NCBI GenBank assembly: GCA_963717955.1
Contig: CAVQXR010000001.1
Coordinates: 186,001-250,000, forward strand
Reading direction: 5' to 3'
Source of the DNA: CAVQXR01 sp963717955
GTDB taxonomy: Bacteria; Actinomycetota; Thermoleophilia; Gaiellales; Gaiellaceae
Length of the DNA stretch: 64,000 nt
How positions within the stretch are numbered: the stretch's first letter is position 1; each line of letters opens with the position of its first letter. This document shows positions 16,190 to 22,825 of the stretch, piece by piece. The notes beneath the pieces were generated by a model. It searched no databases, had not been told where the DNA came from, and saw only the letters and a list, made by a program, of their open reading frames with translations. The position numbers and the translations under genes are program-made.

Positions 16190-17344
16190 GTGGGAGCCTT
16201 CGAGGGGAAGCGGGGCCTCGTTCTCGGGGTCGCGAACAAGCGCTCGATCGCGTGGAGCATCGCGCAGCGACTGGCCGAGGAGGGCGCACAGCTCGCGTTC
16301 ACGTACCAGGGCGAACGAATCGAGTCGTCGGTCCGGGAGCTGGCCGCCACCGTCGACAGCCCGCTCGTGACGGCGTGCGACGTCCGCTCGGACGACGACG
16401 TCGAGCGGGTGTTCCGCGAGGTCGGAGCGGCGTTCGACGGGAAGCTCGACCTGCTCGTGCACGCGGTCGCGTTCGCCGATACGGCTGACCTCGAGGGCAG
16501 GTTCGTCGACACGCCGCGAGACCGCTTCTGGCTCGCGATGGACGTCAGCGCCTATTCGCTCGTCGCCTGCGCCCGCGCCGCCGAGCCACTGATGGAGGCT
16601 GCCGGCGGCGGCTCGATCCTCACGATGACGTACCTCGGCGGCATCCGCGCCGTGCCCCGCTACAACGTGATGGGGGTGGCGAAGGCGGCGCTCGAATCGG
16701 CCGTCCGCTACCTCGCGTGGGATCTCGGCGAGAGGAACATCCGCGTCAACGCCGTTTCCGCCGGGCCGGTGCGCACGCTCGCGGCTCGGTCGATCCCCGG
16801 CTTCTCGACGATGGAGGAGATGGTGGAGATGCGCTCGCCGCTCCATCGCAACATCTCCGCCGCGGACGTCGGGGGAGCGGCCGCCTACCTGCTCTCCGAC
16901 AGTGCGGCCAACGTCACGGCGACGACGCTCTACGTCGACTCGGGCTACCACGGCATGGGGCTGTCCAAATCCCTTGGATCCCGGGCGGCTGCTCGGGGCT
17001 TCCTGCGTCCTTGCCCGGCTTGCTTTTCGCGCGCCGATCGTCATCGGCCTCGGGCTCGCTCGCACCGGCCGGTTCCTTCTCGTCCGCGAAGCGCAGCCGC
17101 TCGATCGTCAGCCCCTGGGGTGGCTTCGCATCCAGAAACAGCGCGGGCACGGTCAGGACGATGGAGTGCCAGCCGGCCTCGCCGATCTGCACGTGGACGG
17201 TCGTCTCCCCGTCGACCTGGAACAGGTGCGGCGGGCCCTGGTCGACGCGGACGGACGCCCCGGTCGAGCCCGGCGCGCTCAACGTCAGCTCGACGTCGGA
17301 GCCGGTGTAGACCCAGAGGGGCGCGTCGCGCTCCTTCATCGTGA
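16190..17344 (+). CDS. fabI: Enoyl-ACP reductase (FabI) with read-through C-terminal extension
   Basis: The enzyme reduces enoyl-ACP in the last step of fatty-acid elongation. GTG 16190 follows TAGACT (16176-16181) by eight bases. The FabI core is complete by about residue 258: 'LVLGVANKRSIAWSIA', 'SILTMTYLGG', the YNVMGVAKAAL active site (Y-x6-K) and 'YVDSGYHGMGL'. A normal FabI would stop there. Here the frame stays open for about 127 more residues through a repeat and across the antisense of the next gene. The extension has no family resemblance, so a repeat insertion that removed the native stop is the simplest reading. Confidence 0.85.
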   Translation: MGAFEGKRGLVLGVANKRSIAWSIAQRLAEEGAQLAFTYQGERIESSVRELAATVDSPLVTACDVRSDDDVERVFREVGAAFDGKLDLLVHAVAFADTADLEGRFVDTPRDRFWLAMDVSAYSLVACARAAEPLMEAAGGGSILTMTYLGGIRAVPRYNVMGVAKAALESAVRYLAWDLGERNIRVNAVSAGPVRTLAARSIPGFSTMEEMVEMRSPLHRNISAADVGGAAAYLLSDSAANVTATTLYVDSGYHGMGLSKSLGSRAAARGFLRPCPACFSRADRHRPRARSHRPVPSRPRSAAARSSAPGVASHPETARARSGRWSASRPRRSARGRSSPRRPGTGAAGPGRRGRTPRSSPARSTSARRRSRCRPRGARRAPSS

Positions 17345-19070
17345 AGCCGCGCCATCCCTCGCAGAAGATCGGGGCAGCGTGGTCGGGCTCGGGAACCGGA
17401 GGCGGCTCCGCGTCGCGCCCGGGGCTCGCCTCGAGCGGGAACAGCCAGACGTCTCCGCCCTGCGCACCCGTCCGCAGGCCCCTCGCCTGCAATGCCTTCC
17501 AGGCGTGCCAGGGGCTCGCCCGCCCCGACTGGCGGTAGGCGGGGAGGTTGAACACGAGCGACGCGATCCCGAGCCGCCGGAGATACTCGATGTCACCGTC
17601 CTCGAGGATCCCGCAGTTCATCCGGTTCAGCTCCCAGAAGAAGTCGTACGCGGGCGCCGGTGCGAGGGTCGAGTAGCCGCCCGGGTGCTCCTTCGGCGTC
17701 TGCAGCCCGTAGTAGTCGTAGATCGAGCCGAAGTGGATCCCGGGCTCGAAGAGCGGGAGCTCGACCGAGCGGCCGGGGCGTGCGGCCAGCGCGGTGTACG
17801 CGGCGTTCGCGGGGTCGGCGTCGGTCGCCCGGAACGGCAGCACGAGCAGGTCGGCGACCACGAGCAGGGCCGCGACGGTGGCAACCAGCCAGCGGCGTGA
17901 CGGCCCGGCCCGCCGCAGCAGCCATGCGATCGCGAATGCGGCGAGCACGGCGAGCGCGAGCGCGGCAACCGGGACGAGCCGGCCGGGGACGCGGGTGAAG
18001 TGCAGGGGCGGGAAGTGGCGCCAGATCGGGGCGTAGAGCGGGGTGTGCGTCCCGAGCGCGAAGACGAGCGGGACGAGCACCGTGACGGAGAGCAGGGCGG
18101 CGAGCCAGGGCCGGCACCTCCACAGGACTGCAAGCCCGACGATCGCGAGGATGGGCGTCAGCCAGCCGACGTAGGTGAACTGCTCGAGCCCGTCACGCCG
18201 GAACCGGCTGGCGAGGTCGAGCCAGCCCGCCTGGAACATCTCGACCTGGTCGAGCGTGCGTCCACCCGAGGTGTTCGAGCTCTCGATCACGGTCAGCCGG
18301 ATCGCGACGCCGACGGCGATCGCGGCGACTGCGCCGGCGCAGACCCACGACGTGGCCCGGCGATTCCGCCGCAGCAGGGCGTAGGCGACGCAGAACGGCA
18401 GTGCGGCGATCGAGAGATGGACCTGCCCCGACAGCGGGATCGTGAGCAGCGCGAGCGCGCAGCCCGCACCCCACGCGTGGGCTCGACGCGGGGTCGAGGC
18501 GACGCGCGAGCGCTCGAACGCCCAGAGCGCGACGGGCACGAGGACGGCGATCCAGCCGAGCAGGTGGCCCGCGCTCTGCGCGAGGCGATAGGGCGCGAGC
18601 CCGAAGGCGAGGCCGCCGACGATGGCCGCTCCGATCGGGAGGGCGAGCAGGCGCAGCCAGCCGTACGTCGCGAGCCCGGCGACGACGATCATCGTCAACT
18701 GGAGCGTGTTCCACGCGACCACAGGGCCGAACAGGGCTTCGAGCGGCCAGAAGGGGATCCCGAACGGCCACCCCGCGAGCACCGTTTGCTCGGGGACGAG
18801 GGGCTGGAAGCTGTATGGGTCGCGCCACGGTGCAGCGCCGTTCCCCAGCTGGTGCCCGAGGAGCCAGAAGCGGTAGACGCTCTGCAGGTGATCGCCGGCG
18901 CCCGGGCCGCCAAATCCCTCGGCGCCGCCCGCGATGAACGAGGAGCGAAAGCTCGCGACGGCCGGGGCGGTCGCCACGACCGCGGCCCCCGCGTACAGCG
19001 TCAGGAGAGCGAGCGCGCGGCTTCGAGCAAGGCGTCGAAGTCGGGAATCTCGTTCGAGGCGTACGGCCAT
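16914..19070 (-). CDS. Large multi-span membrane protein, GT-C glycosyltransferase-like
   Basis: 718 residues from ATG 19070, which lies 70 bases inside the end of the peroxiredoxin gene. About ten hydrophobic helices span residues 20-440 ('ALALLTLYAGAAVVATAPAV', 'GPVVAWNTLQLTMIVVAGLA' and others). A soluble region of about 250 residues then carries 'SVELPLFEPG' and 'SIYDYYGLQTPKEHPGGYS'. The topology resembles YfhO/GT-C membrane glycosyltransferases, which use polyprenyl-linked sugars; the donor and acceptor are unknown. The last 40 or so residues run through a repeat and into fabI antisense, so the true C-terminus is probably near 17040. Confidence 0.65.
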   Translation of the reverse strand: MAVRLERDSRLRRLARSRALALLTLYAGAAVVATAPAVASFRSSFIAGGAEGFGGPGAGDHLQSVYRFWLLGHQLGNGAAPWRDPYSFQPLVPEQTVLAGWPFGIPFWPLEALFGPVVAWNTLQLTMIVVAGLATYGWLRLLALPIGAAIVGGLAFGLAPYRLAQSAGHLLGWIAVLVPVALWAFERSRVASTPRRAHAWGAGCALALLTIPLSGQVHLSIAALPFCVAYALLRRNRRATSWVCAGAVAAIAVGVAIRLTVIESSNTSGGRTLDQVEMFQAGWLDLASRFRRDGLEQFTYVGWLTPILAIVGLAVLWRCRPWLAALLSVTVLVPLVFALGTHTPLYAPIWRHFPPLHFTRVPGRLVPVAALALAVLAAFAIAWLLRRAGPSRRWLVATVAALLVVADLLVLPFRATDADPANAAYTALAARPGRSVELPLFEPGIHFGSIYDYYGLQTPKEHPGGYSTLAPAPAYDFFWELNRMNCGILEDGDIEYLRRLGIASLVFNLPAYRQSGRASPWHAWKALQARGLRTGAQGGDVWLFPLEASPGRDAEPPPVPEPDHAAPIFCEGWRGFTMKERDAPLWVYTGSDVELTLSAPGSTGASVRVDQGPPHLFQVDGETTVHVQIGEAGWHSIVLTVPALFLDAKPPQGLTIERLRFADEKEPAGASEPEADDDRRAKSKPGKDAGSPEQPPGIQGIWTAPCRGSPSRRRASSP
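16970..17035. repeat. Dispersed repeat core, copy A
   Basis: This stretch between fabI and the membrane-protein gene is built from pieces found elsewhere. 16976-16992 is the exact inverse of 15283-15299. 16995-17012 is the exact inverse of 29692-29709. 17001-17035 matches 46981-47015 in 30 of 35 positions. No clear terminal inverted repeats are visible here. Both flanking genes lack their expected stop codons at this point. Confidence 0.6.
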
Positions 19071-19465
19071 GCTCCGCGGATCATGCCGTTCCCGTCCACG
19101 AGGAAGGCGCTCCTGCCGGGGACGTCGCGCATCCCTCGCCATTCGGAGCCGACGCCGAACGCCCGGGTCGCATCGGCGTTCCAGTCCGAGATCAGCGGGA
19201 AGTTCAGCTCGAGGACCTCGGTCCACGCGCGATGCGACCACGCCGTGTCCCGCGAGATACCGAAGACGCGCACTCCGGCATCGTCGAACTCGCTCCTCCT
19301 GTCACGCAGGAGGGAGAACTCGTCCGTTCAGGTGGCCGACCAGTCGTACAGGTAGAAGAGCAAGAGGTACGGGCCCTCGTTCGAGAGGGTGCCGAGCGAG
19401 ACCGGATCGCTGCCGGGCGCGAGCCAGACATCGACCGCCGGGACCCTGTCACCCTCGCCGAGCAT
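19001..19465 (-). CDS. Peroxiredoxin with in-frame TGA at the peroxidatic cysteine (predicted selenoprotein)
   Basis: 154 residues from ATG 19465, seven bases after TAGGCT. The reading frame is intact except for one TGA at 19330-19328 (codon 46). Before it: 'LLLFYLYDWSAT'; after it: 'TDEFSLLRDRRSEFDDAG'. In BCP/AhpC peroxiredoxins this place reads P-x-C-T-x-E, so TGA replaces exactly the peroxidatic Cys. 'VFGISRDTAWSHRAW' and 'PGRSAFLVDGNGMIRGAW' confirm the family on the 3' side. A SECIS-like hairpin follows. Selenocysteine peroxiredoxins are known in bacteria. The alternative is a nonsense mutation, unlikely given the second case at 30.1 kb. It is followed by the overlapping membrane-protein gene. 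Confidence 0.85.
19293..19316 (-). promoter_or_regulatory. Predicted bacterial SECIS element of the peroxiredoxin
   Basis: On the minus strand, bases 12-35 after the TGA fold as CTCCCTCCTG-CGTGA-CAGGAGGAG: nine pairs with one bulged C. The apical loop CGTGA begins 22 bases after TGA, and its second base (position 23) is G. Bacterial SECIS elements need a stem-loop directly 3' of UGA with a G in the first two loop positions, 16-37 bases away; this meets both criteria. Confidence 0.75.
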
Positions 19466-19475
19466 GCGGGGCAGC

Positions 19476-19656
19476 CTAGATGATTGATCGGTAATTGACC
19501 GGAAACCGTGGCACCGCCGGATGGCGGCCGGTACCGGCGCCTGGCGCCACGCTCGTTCGTCGCCCGTACCGCTGGTACGAGCGACGGGATGATCGCGGCC
19601 CCACGCTTGGTCCCGCCCACCCCCGCCAGCACCACAATTTCCGATCAACCATCTAG
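19476..19656. repeat. 181-bp terminal-inverted-repeat element, copy E1
   Basis: Both ends are CTAG. The 22-base termini (19476-19497 and 19635-19656) are inverted copies with 20 of 22 matches, beginning CTAGATG and containing TTGATCGG. The interior is rich in hairpins (GGCGCCAGGCGCC, CCGGTACCGG, CGTCGCTCGTACC with its near-complement). An inverted, shortened copy lies at 48533-48642. Its left end overlaps the -10 box of the peroxiredoxin gene. No transposase is encoded, so it is MITE-like. Confidence 0.75.
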
Positions 19657-19663
19657 ACGATCG

Positions 19664-20047
19664 TCAGTCGACGATCGCCTCGGCCTCGATCTCGACCAGC
19701 CAACGCGGGTCGACGAGCTCCTTGACCGTGAGCGTCGTGTTCGCCGGCCGGACGTGCCCGAACGCCTCGCCATGGGCCTGCCCGATCTGCTCGAAATCCT
19801 CCGTTCGGACGAGGTACACACGTGTCCGGACGACATGCTGCATCGCGGCCCCCGCGTGCTCGAGCGCCGTCGCGATGATCTCGAGGCAGCGCCGCGCCTG
19901 GCCGTACGCATCGGGCGGAGGATCGCCGCCGTCGGGCATGACCGGCGCGCACCCCGAGACCCAGACCTGGTTGCCGATCCGGACCGCACGGGAGTAGCCG
20001 ACACGCTCCTCGTACGGCGAGCCGGAGGAGATCAGCGTCCGGTCCAT
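19664..20047 (-). CDS. RidA family protein (enamine/imine deaminase-like)
   Basis: 127 residues, the usual RidA/YjgF length. 'GYSRAVRIGNQVWVSGCAP' at the start and 'VVRTRVYLVRTEDFEQIGQAHGEAFG' and 'ANTTLTVKELVDPRWLVEIEAEAI' toward the end match the RidA trimer fold. The Arg of the RidA active site (R in 'VVRTRVYL') is present. RidA hydrolyses reactive enamines from PLP enzymes. It is divergent from the serine hydrolase; the 22-base gap holds overlapping -10 boxes for both (GATACT minus, TAGTAT plus). Confidence 0.88.
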   Translation of the reverse strand: MDRTLISSGSPYEERVGYSRAVRIGNQVWVSGCAPVMPDGGDPPPDAYGQARRCLEIIATALEHAGAAMQHVVRTRVYLVRTEDFEQIGQAHGEAFGHVRPANTTLTVKELVDPRWLVEIEAEAIVD

Positions 20048-20068
20048 CCCGCGGTAGTATCGCCGCCC

Positions 20069-20899
20069 GTGGAGGCGCTCGCCAGGATCGACGGCTGGCA
20101 CGCCGGGTATGCGGCGGCCGGGATCGTCGGCCGCTCGGGGGTGGTCGCGACGCACGGGCCGCCCGTTCACGTGTTCCGCTGGGCCTCGGTCACGAAGCTC
20201 CTGACCGCCTACGCGGCCCTGATCGCGGCCGAGGAAGGCGTGCTCGACCTGGACGCGGCGGCGGGCCCGAGCAACTCGACCGTCCGCCACCTGCTCGCCC
20301 ATGCGTCGGGCCTCCCGTTCGAGGGGTGGGACCTCCTCGGACGCCCCGGGGAGCGGCGCGTCTACTCGAACACCGGCTTCGACGTGGTGGGAGCGGTGCT
20401 CGCCGAGCAGGCGGGGATGCCGTTCACGACCTACGTGGAGGCTGCCGTGCTCGAGCCACTCGGCATGCGGGGCACGACGATCGATCCGGACGAGCCGCGG
20501 GGTGCACCCGCGGCCGGTGCGTACGGGCCGCTCGTCGACCTGCTCACCTTCGCGCGCGAGCTGCTCGAGCCCCGCCTCGTCGCCGCCGAGACCCTGTCCG
20601 AGGCGACGACGGTCGCGTTCCCGGGCCTCGGCGGCGTATTGCCCGGGTTCGGGCGCTTCGAGCCGATGGACTGGGGGCTCGGCTTCGAGCTCCGGGACGG
20701 CAAGCGGCCGCACTGGACGGGAGCGAGAGCCTCGCCGGCCACGTTCGGCCATTTCGGCGGGTCGGGAACGTTCCTGTGGGTCGACCCGGTCCGCGCGGTC
20801 GCGCTCGGCTGTCTCACCGACCGGGAGTTCGGCGCGTGGGCGCTGACGGCCTGGCCCGAGCTCTCCGATGCCGTCCTCGACGGCCTCAGCGGCCGCTGA
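20069..20899 (+). CDS. Serine hydrolase, beta-lactamase/penicillin-binding-protein family
   Basis: 276 residues from GTG 20069, eight bases after TAGTAT (20055-20060). The catalytic S-x-x-K is 'WASVTKLLTAYA' (near residue 50). Y-S-N occurs in 'RRVYSNTGFDVVG' (near 105), and 'FGHFGGSGTFLWVD' occupies the K-T-G/H-x-G position near 235. No signal peptide is seen, so it may be cytosolic. Such class C-like hydrolases cleave varied esters and amides; the substrate here is unknown. The 3' end overlaps a convergent gene by 14 bases. Confidence 0.85.
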   Translation: MEALARIDGWHAGYAAAGIVGRSGVVATHGPPVHVFRWASVTKLLTAYAALIAAEEGVLDLDAAAGPSNSTVRHLLAHASGLPFEGWDLLGRPGERRVYSNTGFDVVGAVLAEQAGMPFTTYVEAAVLEPLGMRGTTIDPDEPRGAPAAGAYGPLVDLLTFARELLEPRLVAAETLSEATTVAFPGLGGVLPGFGRFEPMDWGLGFELRDGKRPHWTGARASPATFGHFGGSGTFLWVDPVRAVALGCLTDREFGAWALTAWPELSDAVLDGLSGR

Positions 20900-21221
20900 C
20901 CGGCCCGAGGTAGTGGTCGTAGGTCACGCGGTCGCAGGCCACGACGGCCGACGGCACGAGCGCGCGAATGGACGACGGGACGGGCTCCGGTCCGCCGAAT
21001 GCGTCGCCCGCCCGGAGCACGCCGGCGCTCGTCTGGAGCATGCCGGCCAGAACGAGGTAGAAGCGACCGTCCTCTCCCGTGGACGGGTCGAGCCCCTCGC
21101 CCGGATCGAGCTGGATGCGCTCCATCCGCTCCGCCAGGCGACCGAGCGTCTCGCCCGGGAGCATGCTGAGCCGGGTGAGCTGCGCGAGCTCATGGACGGC
21201 GGCGAGCTGGTGGCGGGGCAC
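20886..21221 (-). CDS. Stand-alone cyclic-nucleotide-binding-like domain protein
   Basis: 111 residues from GTG 21221, six bases after TAGCCT on the minus strand. 'LSMLPGETLGRLAERMERIQLDPGEGL' followed by 'FYLVLAGMLQTSAGVLRAGDAFGG' has the strand-turn pattern of Crp/cNMP-binding domains (x-x-L-x-x-G, then G-D-x-F-G). The phosphate-binding cassette arginine is not apparent, so cyclic-nucleotide binding is doubtful. There is no DNA-binding domain. It faces the Nudix-VOC gene divergently. Confidence 0.55.
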   Translation of the reverse strand: MPRHQLAAVHELAQLTRLSMLPGETLGRLAERMERIQLDPGEGLDPSTGEDGRFYLVLAGMLQTSAGVLRAGDAFGGPEPVPSSIRALVPSAVVACDRVTYDHYLGPVSGR

Positions 21222-21245
21222 CTCGCTAGGCTACCCCGGGAAGCG

Positions 21246-22190
21246 ATGACGGACCTCCGTGGGTGGCGACGGTGCCCGCGCTGCGGCGCCGGCGTCGAGG
21301 TGAGCGGCGAAGCGGCGCGATGCGACGCGTGCGGCTACCGCGCGTACGCCAACCCCGCGCCGGCCGCCTGCGCGCTCGTTCTCGACGGGAGGGGCAGGGT
21401 GCTGCTCGGCCGGCGCGCGCACGAGCCCGAGCGCGGGAGGTGGGACGCCCTCGGCGGCTTCGTCCACGAGGACGAGCAGCTCCTCGACGCCCTGCGCCGC
21501 GAGCTTGCCGAGGAGACGGGGTGCGAGGTCGAGCCGCTCGACTTCCTCGGTGGGTTCACCGACCGCTACGGCGAGGCGGGGGATGCGACGCTGAACCTCT
21601 TCTGGACGGCGCGGATCGTCTCCGGGGAGCCGCGCCCCGCGGACGACGTCGCCGAGCTCCGGTGGTTCGCGCTGGAGGAGCTTCCGCCCGCAGGCGAGCT
21701 CGCGTTCACGAACGTCGGGCTCGCGCTCACGGCGCTGCGGCGACGGCTCGGAGAGCGTTCCCGGCCCACGGGGATGTTCGAGATCCAGCTCGTCACCGAT
21801 CGCCTCGGCGGGCTCGAGGCCTTCTACCGCGACGAGCTCGGCCTGGCCGTCTCGCTCCGGGACGATGCGCGCGGGCGTGTTCACTTCCGCCTGCGCCGCG
21901 GTCAGCTCATCCTTGCCCGTGCAGAGGCGGAGGTCGAAGCCTCGCCCGGCTGGCCGGGCCTTCCGCCGCCACTCCTGCGCGAGGACGATCCACGCGGTGC
22001 GACCCCGCCGTCGCATGGGCCCGTGCACTTCGCGCTCGAGCTCGACGCGACCCGCGTGGTCGGGGAGGGAGAGCGCCTTCGCGCGGCCGGCCACGACGTC
22101 CGCGGGCCGTTTCGCTGGCCGGGCGGGGAGCTCTCGATCTACCTCCGCGATCCGGACGGCAACGTCGTCGAGCTGATCTCGTCGCGCTGA
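21246..22190 (+). CDS. Zinc-ribbon Nudix hydrolase fused to a VOC (glyoxalase-like) domain
   Basis: 314 residues from ATG 21246. Residues 9-28 form a zinc ribbon (C-P-R-C ... C-D-A-C). A Nudix domain follows, whose box 'GGFVHEDEQLLDALRREL' plus 'AEETG' fits G-x5-E-x7-R-E-x-x-E-E-x-G exactly. From about residue 185 a vicinal-oxygen-chelate domain begins ('MFEIQLVTDRLGGLEAFYRD') and ends 'LRDPDGNVVELIS'. The Nudix part resembles NudC-like NADH or mRNA-cap pyrophosphatases. The VOC part may bind a metal and a small metabolite. The join is in frame without indels. Confidence 0.85.
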   Translation: MTDLRGWRRCPRCGAGVEVSGEAARCDACGYRAYANPAPAACALVLDGRGRVLLGRRAHEPERGRWDALGGFVHEDEQLLDALRRELAEETGCEVEPLDFLGGFTDRYGEAGDATLNLFWTARIVSGEPRPADDVAELRWFALEELPPAGELAFTNVGLALTALRRRLGERSRPTGMFEIQLVTDRLGGLEAFYRDELGLAVSLRDDARGRVHFRLRRGQLILARAEAEVEASPGWPGLPPPLLREDDPRGATPPSHGPVHFALELDATRVVGEGERLRAAGHDVRGPFRWPGGELSIYLRDPDGNVVELISSR

Positions 22191-22320
22191 TCGGGCCTGC
22201 GCGGCGGCCATCGTTCCCACTCCGACCATGATGAGGAGGACGCCCCAGAGCTGCAAGGAGAGGAGCCCCCATCCGAACCCGCCCATCCGGGGCGCGACTC
22301 TCCTTCACGCTGCAGGAGCC

Positions 22321-22340
22321 GGGCGCGCACCGGCGCGCCC
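22321..22340. terminator. GC hairpin between convergent genes
   Basis: GGGCGCGC-accg-GCGCGCCC forms an eight-pair stem in the gap between the Nudix-VOC gene and trxA, which point at each other. There is no T tract, so if it ends transcription it would do so with Rho or as a high-GC stem. A 30-40 codon hydrophobic frame also lies here on the minus strand (22175-22286) but has no natural end. Confidence 0.35.
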
Positions 22341-22374
22341 GCGCCCCCGCGAAGGCGAGGGCCCGACCTCGTTC

Positions 22375-22684
22375 TCAGAGCCCCAGGCTCTTCTCGAGCA
22401 TCTTCTTCGGCTGGGCGCCGACGGCCGCCGCGGACGGCTCGCCGTCCTTGAAGAGCATGATCGTCGGGATGCTCATGATCCCGTAGCGCTGCGCGAGCTC
22501 GGGCTCCTCGTCGATGTTCACCTTGACGACCTGGATCTCGCGCGCGCTCCTCGGCGATCTGGTCGAGCACCGGCGCGACCGCACGGCATGGCCCGCACCA
22601 CTCCGCCCAGAAGTCGACGATCACGGGCTGCTCGCTACCGAGCACCTCGGTGTCGAACGTCGTCGTCGTCACTGCCTGCGACAT
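22375..22684 (-). CDS. trxA: Thioredoxin, one frameshift
   Basis: About 102 residues. The start ATG 22684 has GGAGGG nine bases upstream. 'PVIVDFWAEWCGPCRAVAPVLDQIAEERA' carries the canonical WCGPC site. The frame then changes near 22545, where one extra base in a GCGCGCG run explains the shift. It continues 'EIQVVKVNIDEEPELAQRYG' and 'IMSIPTIMLFKDGE', with the cis-proline, and ends 'KKMLEKSLGL'. It is divergent from ileS. The indel is probably technical because both halves are well conserved. Confidence 0.9.
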
Positions 22685-22825
22685 GCATACCCTCCGTTCC
22701 GGGGCCGGGCGGCCCCTCGTCTGTCTCGTTCGGAGTTCACGACGTGACGCCCTGGTCGCCACGTCCTGCTCATGAAAACGAAGCGGTGGGCGGGAAAAAT
22801 CCGCGTGCCACTAGACTGACTCGTC

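Noticed and set aside
19508..19660. Open frames inside repeat E1 as a coding gene
   Set aside because: All frames are short. Copy E2 lost an internal 54-base block and a further 17 bases, which breaks any shared frame, and conservation follows the hairpins and ends rather than codons.
22175..22286. A small hydrophobic protein (about 37 residues) downstream of trxA
   Set aside because: The frame reads MGGFGWGLLSLQLWGVLLIM and looks membrane-like, but it has no stop until far inside the antisense of the Nudix-VOC gene, so I cannot define an end. The nearby indels make it undecidable.
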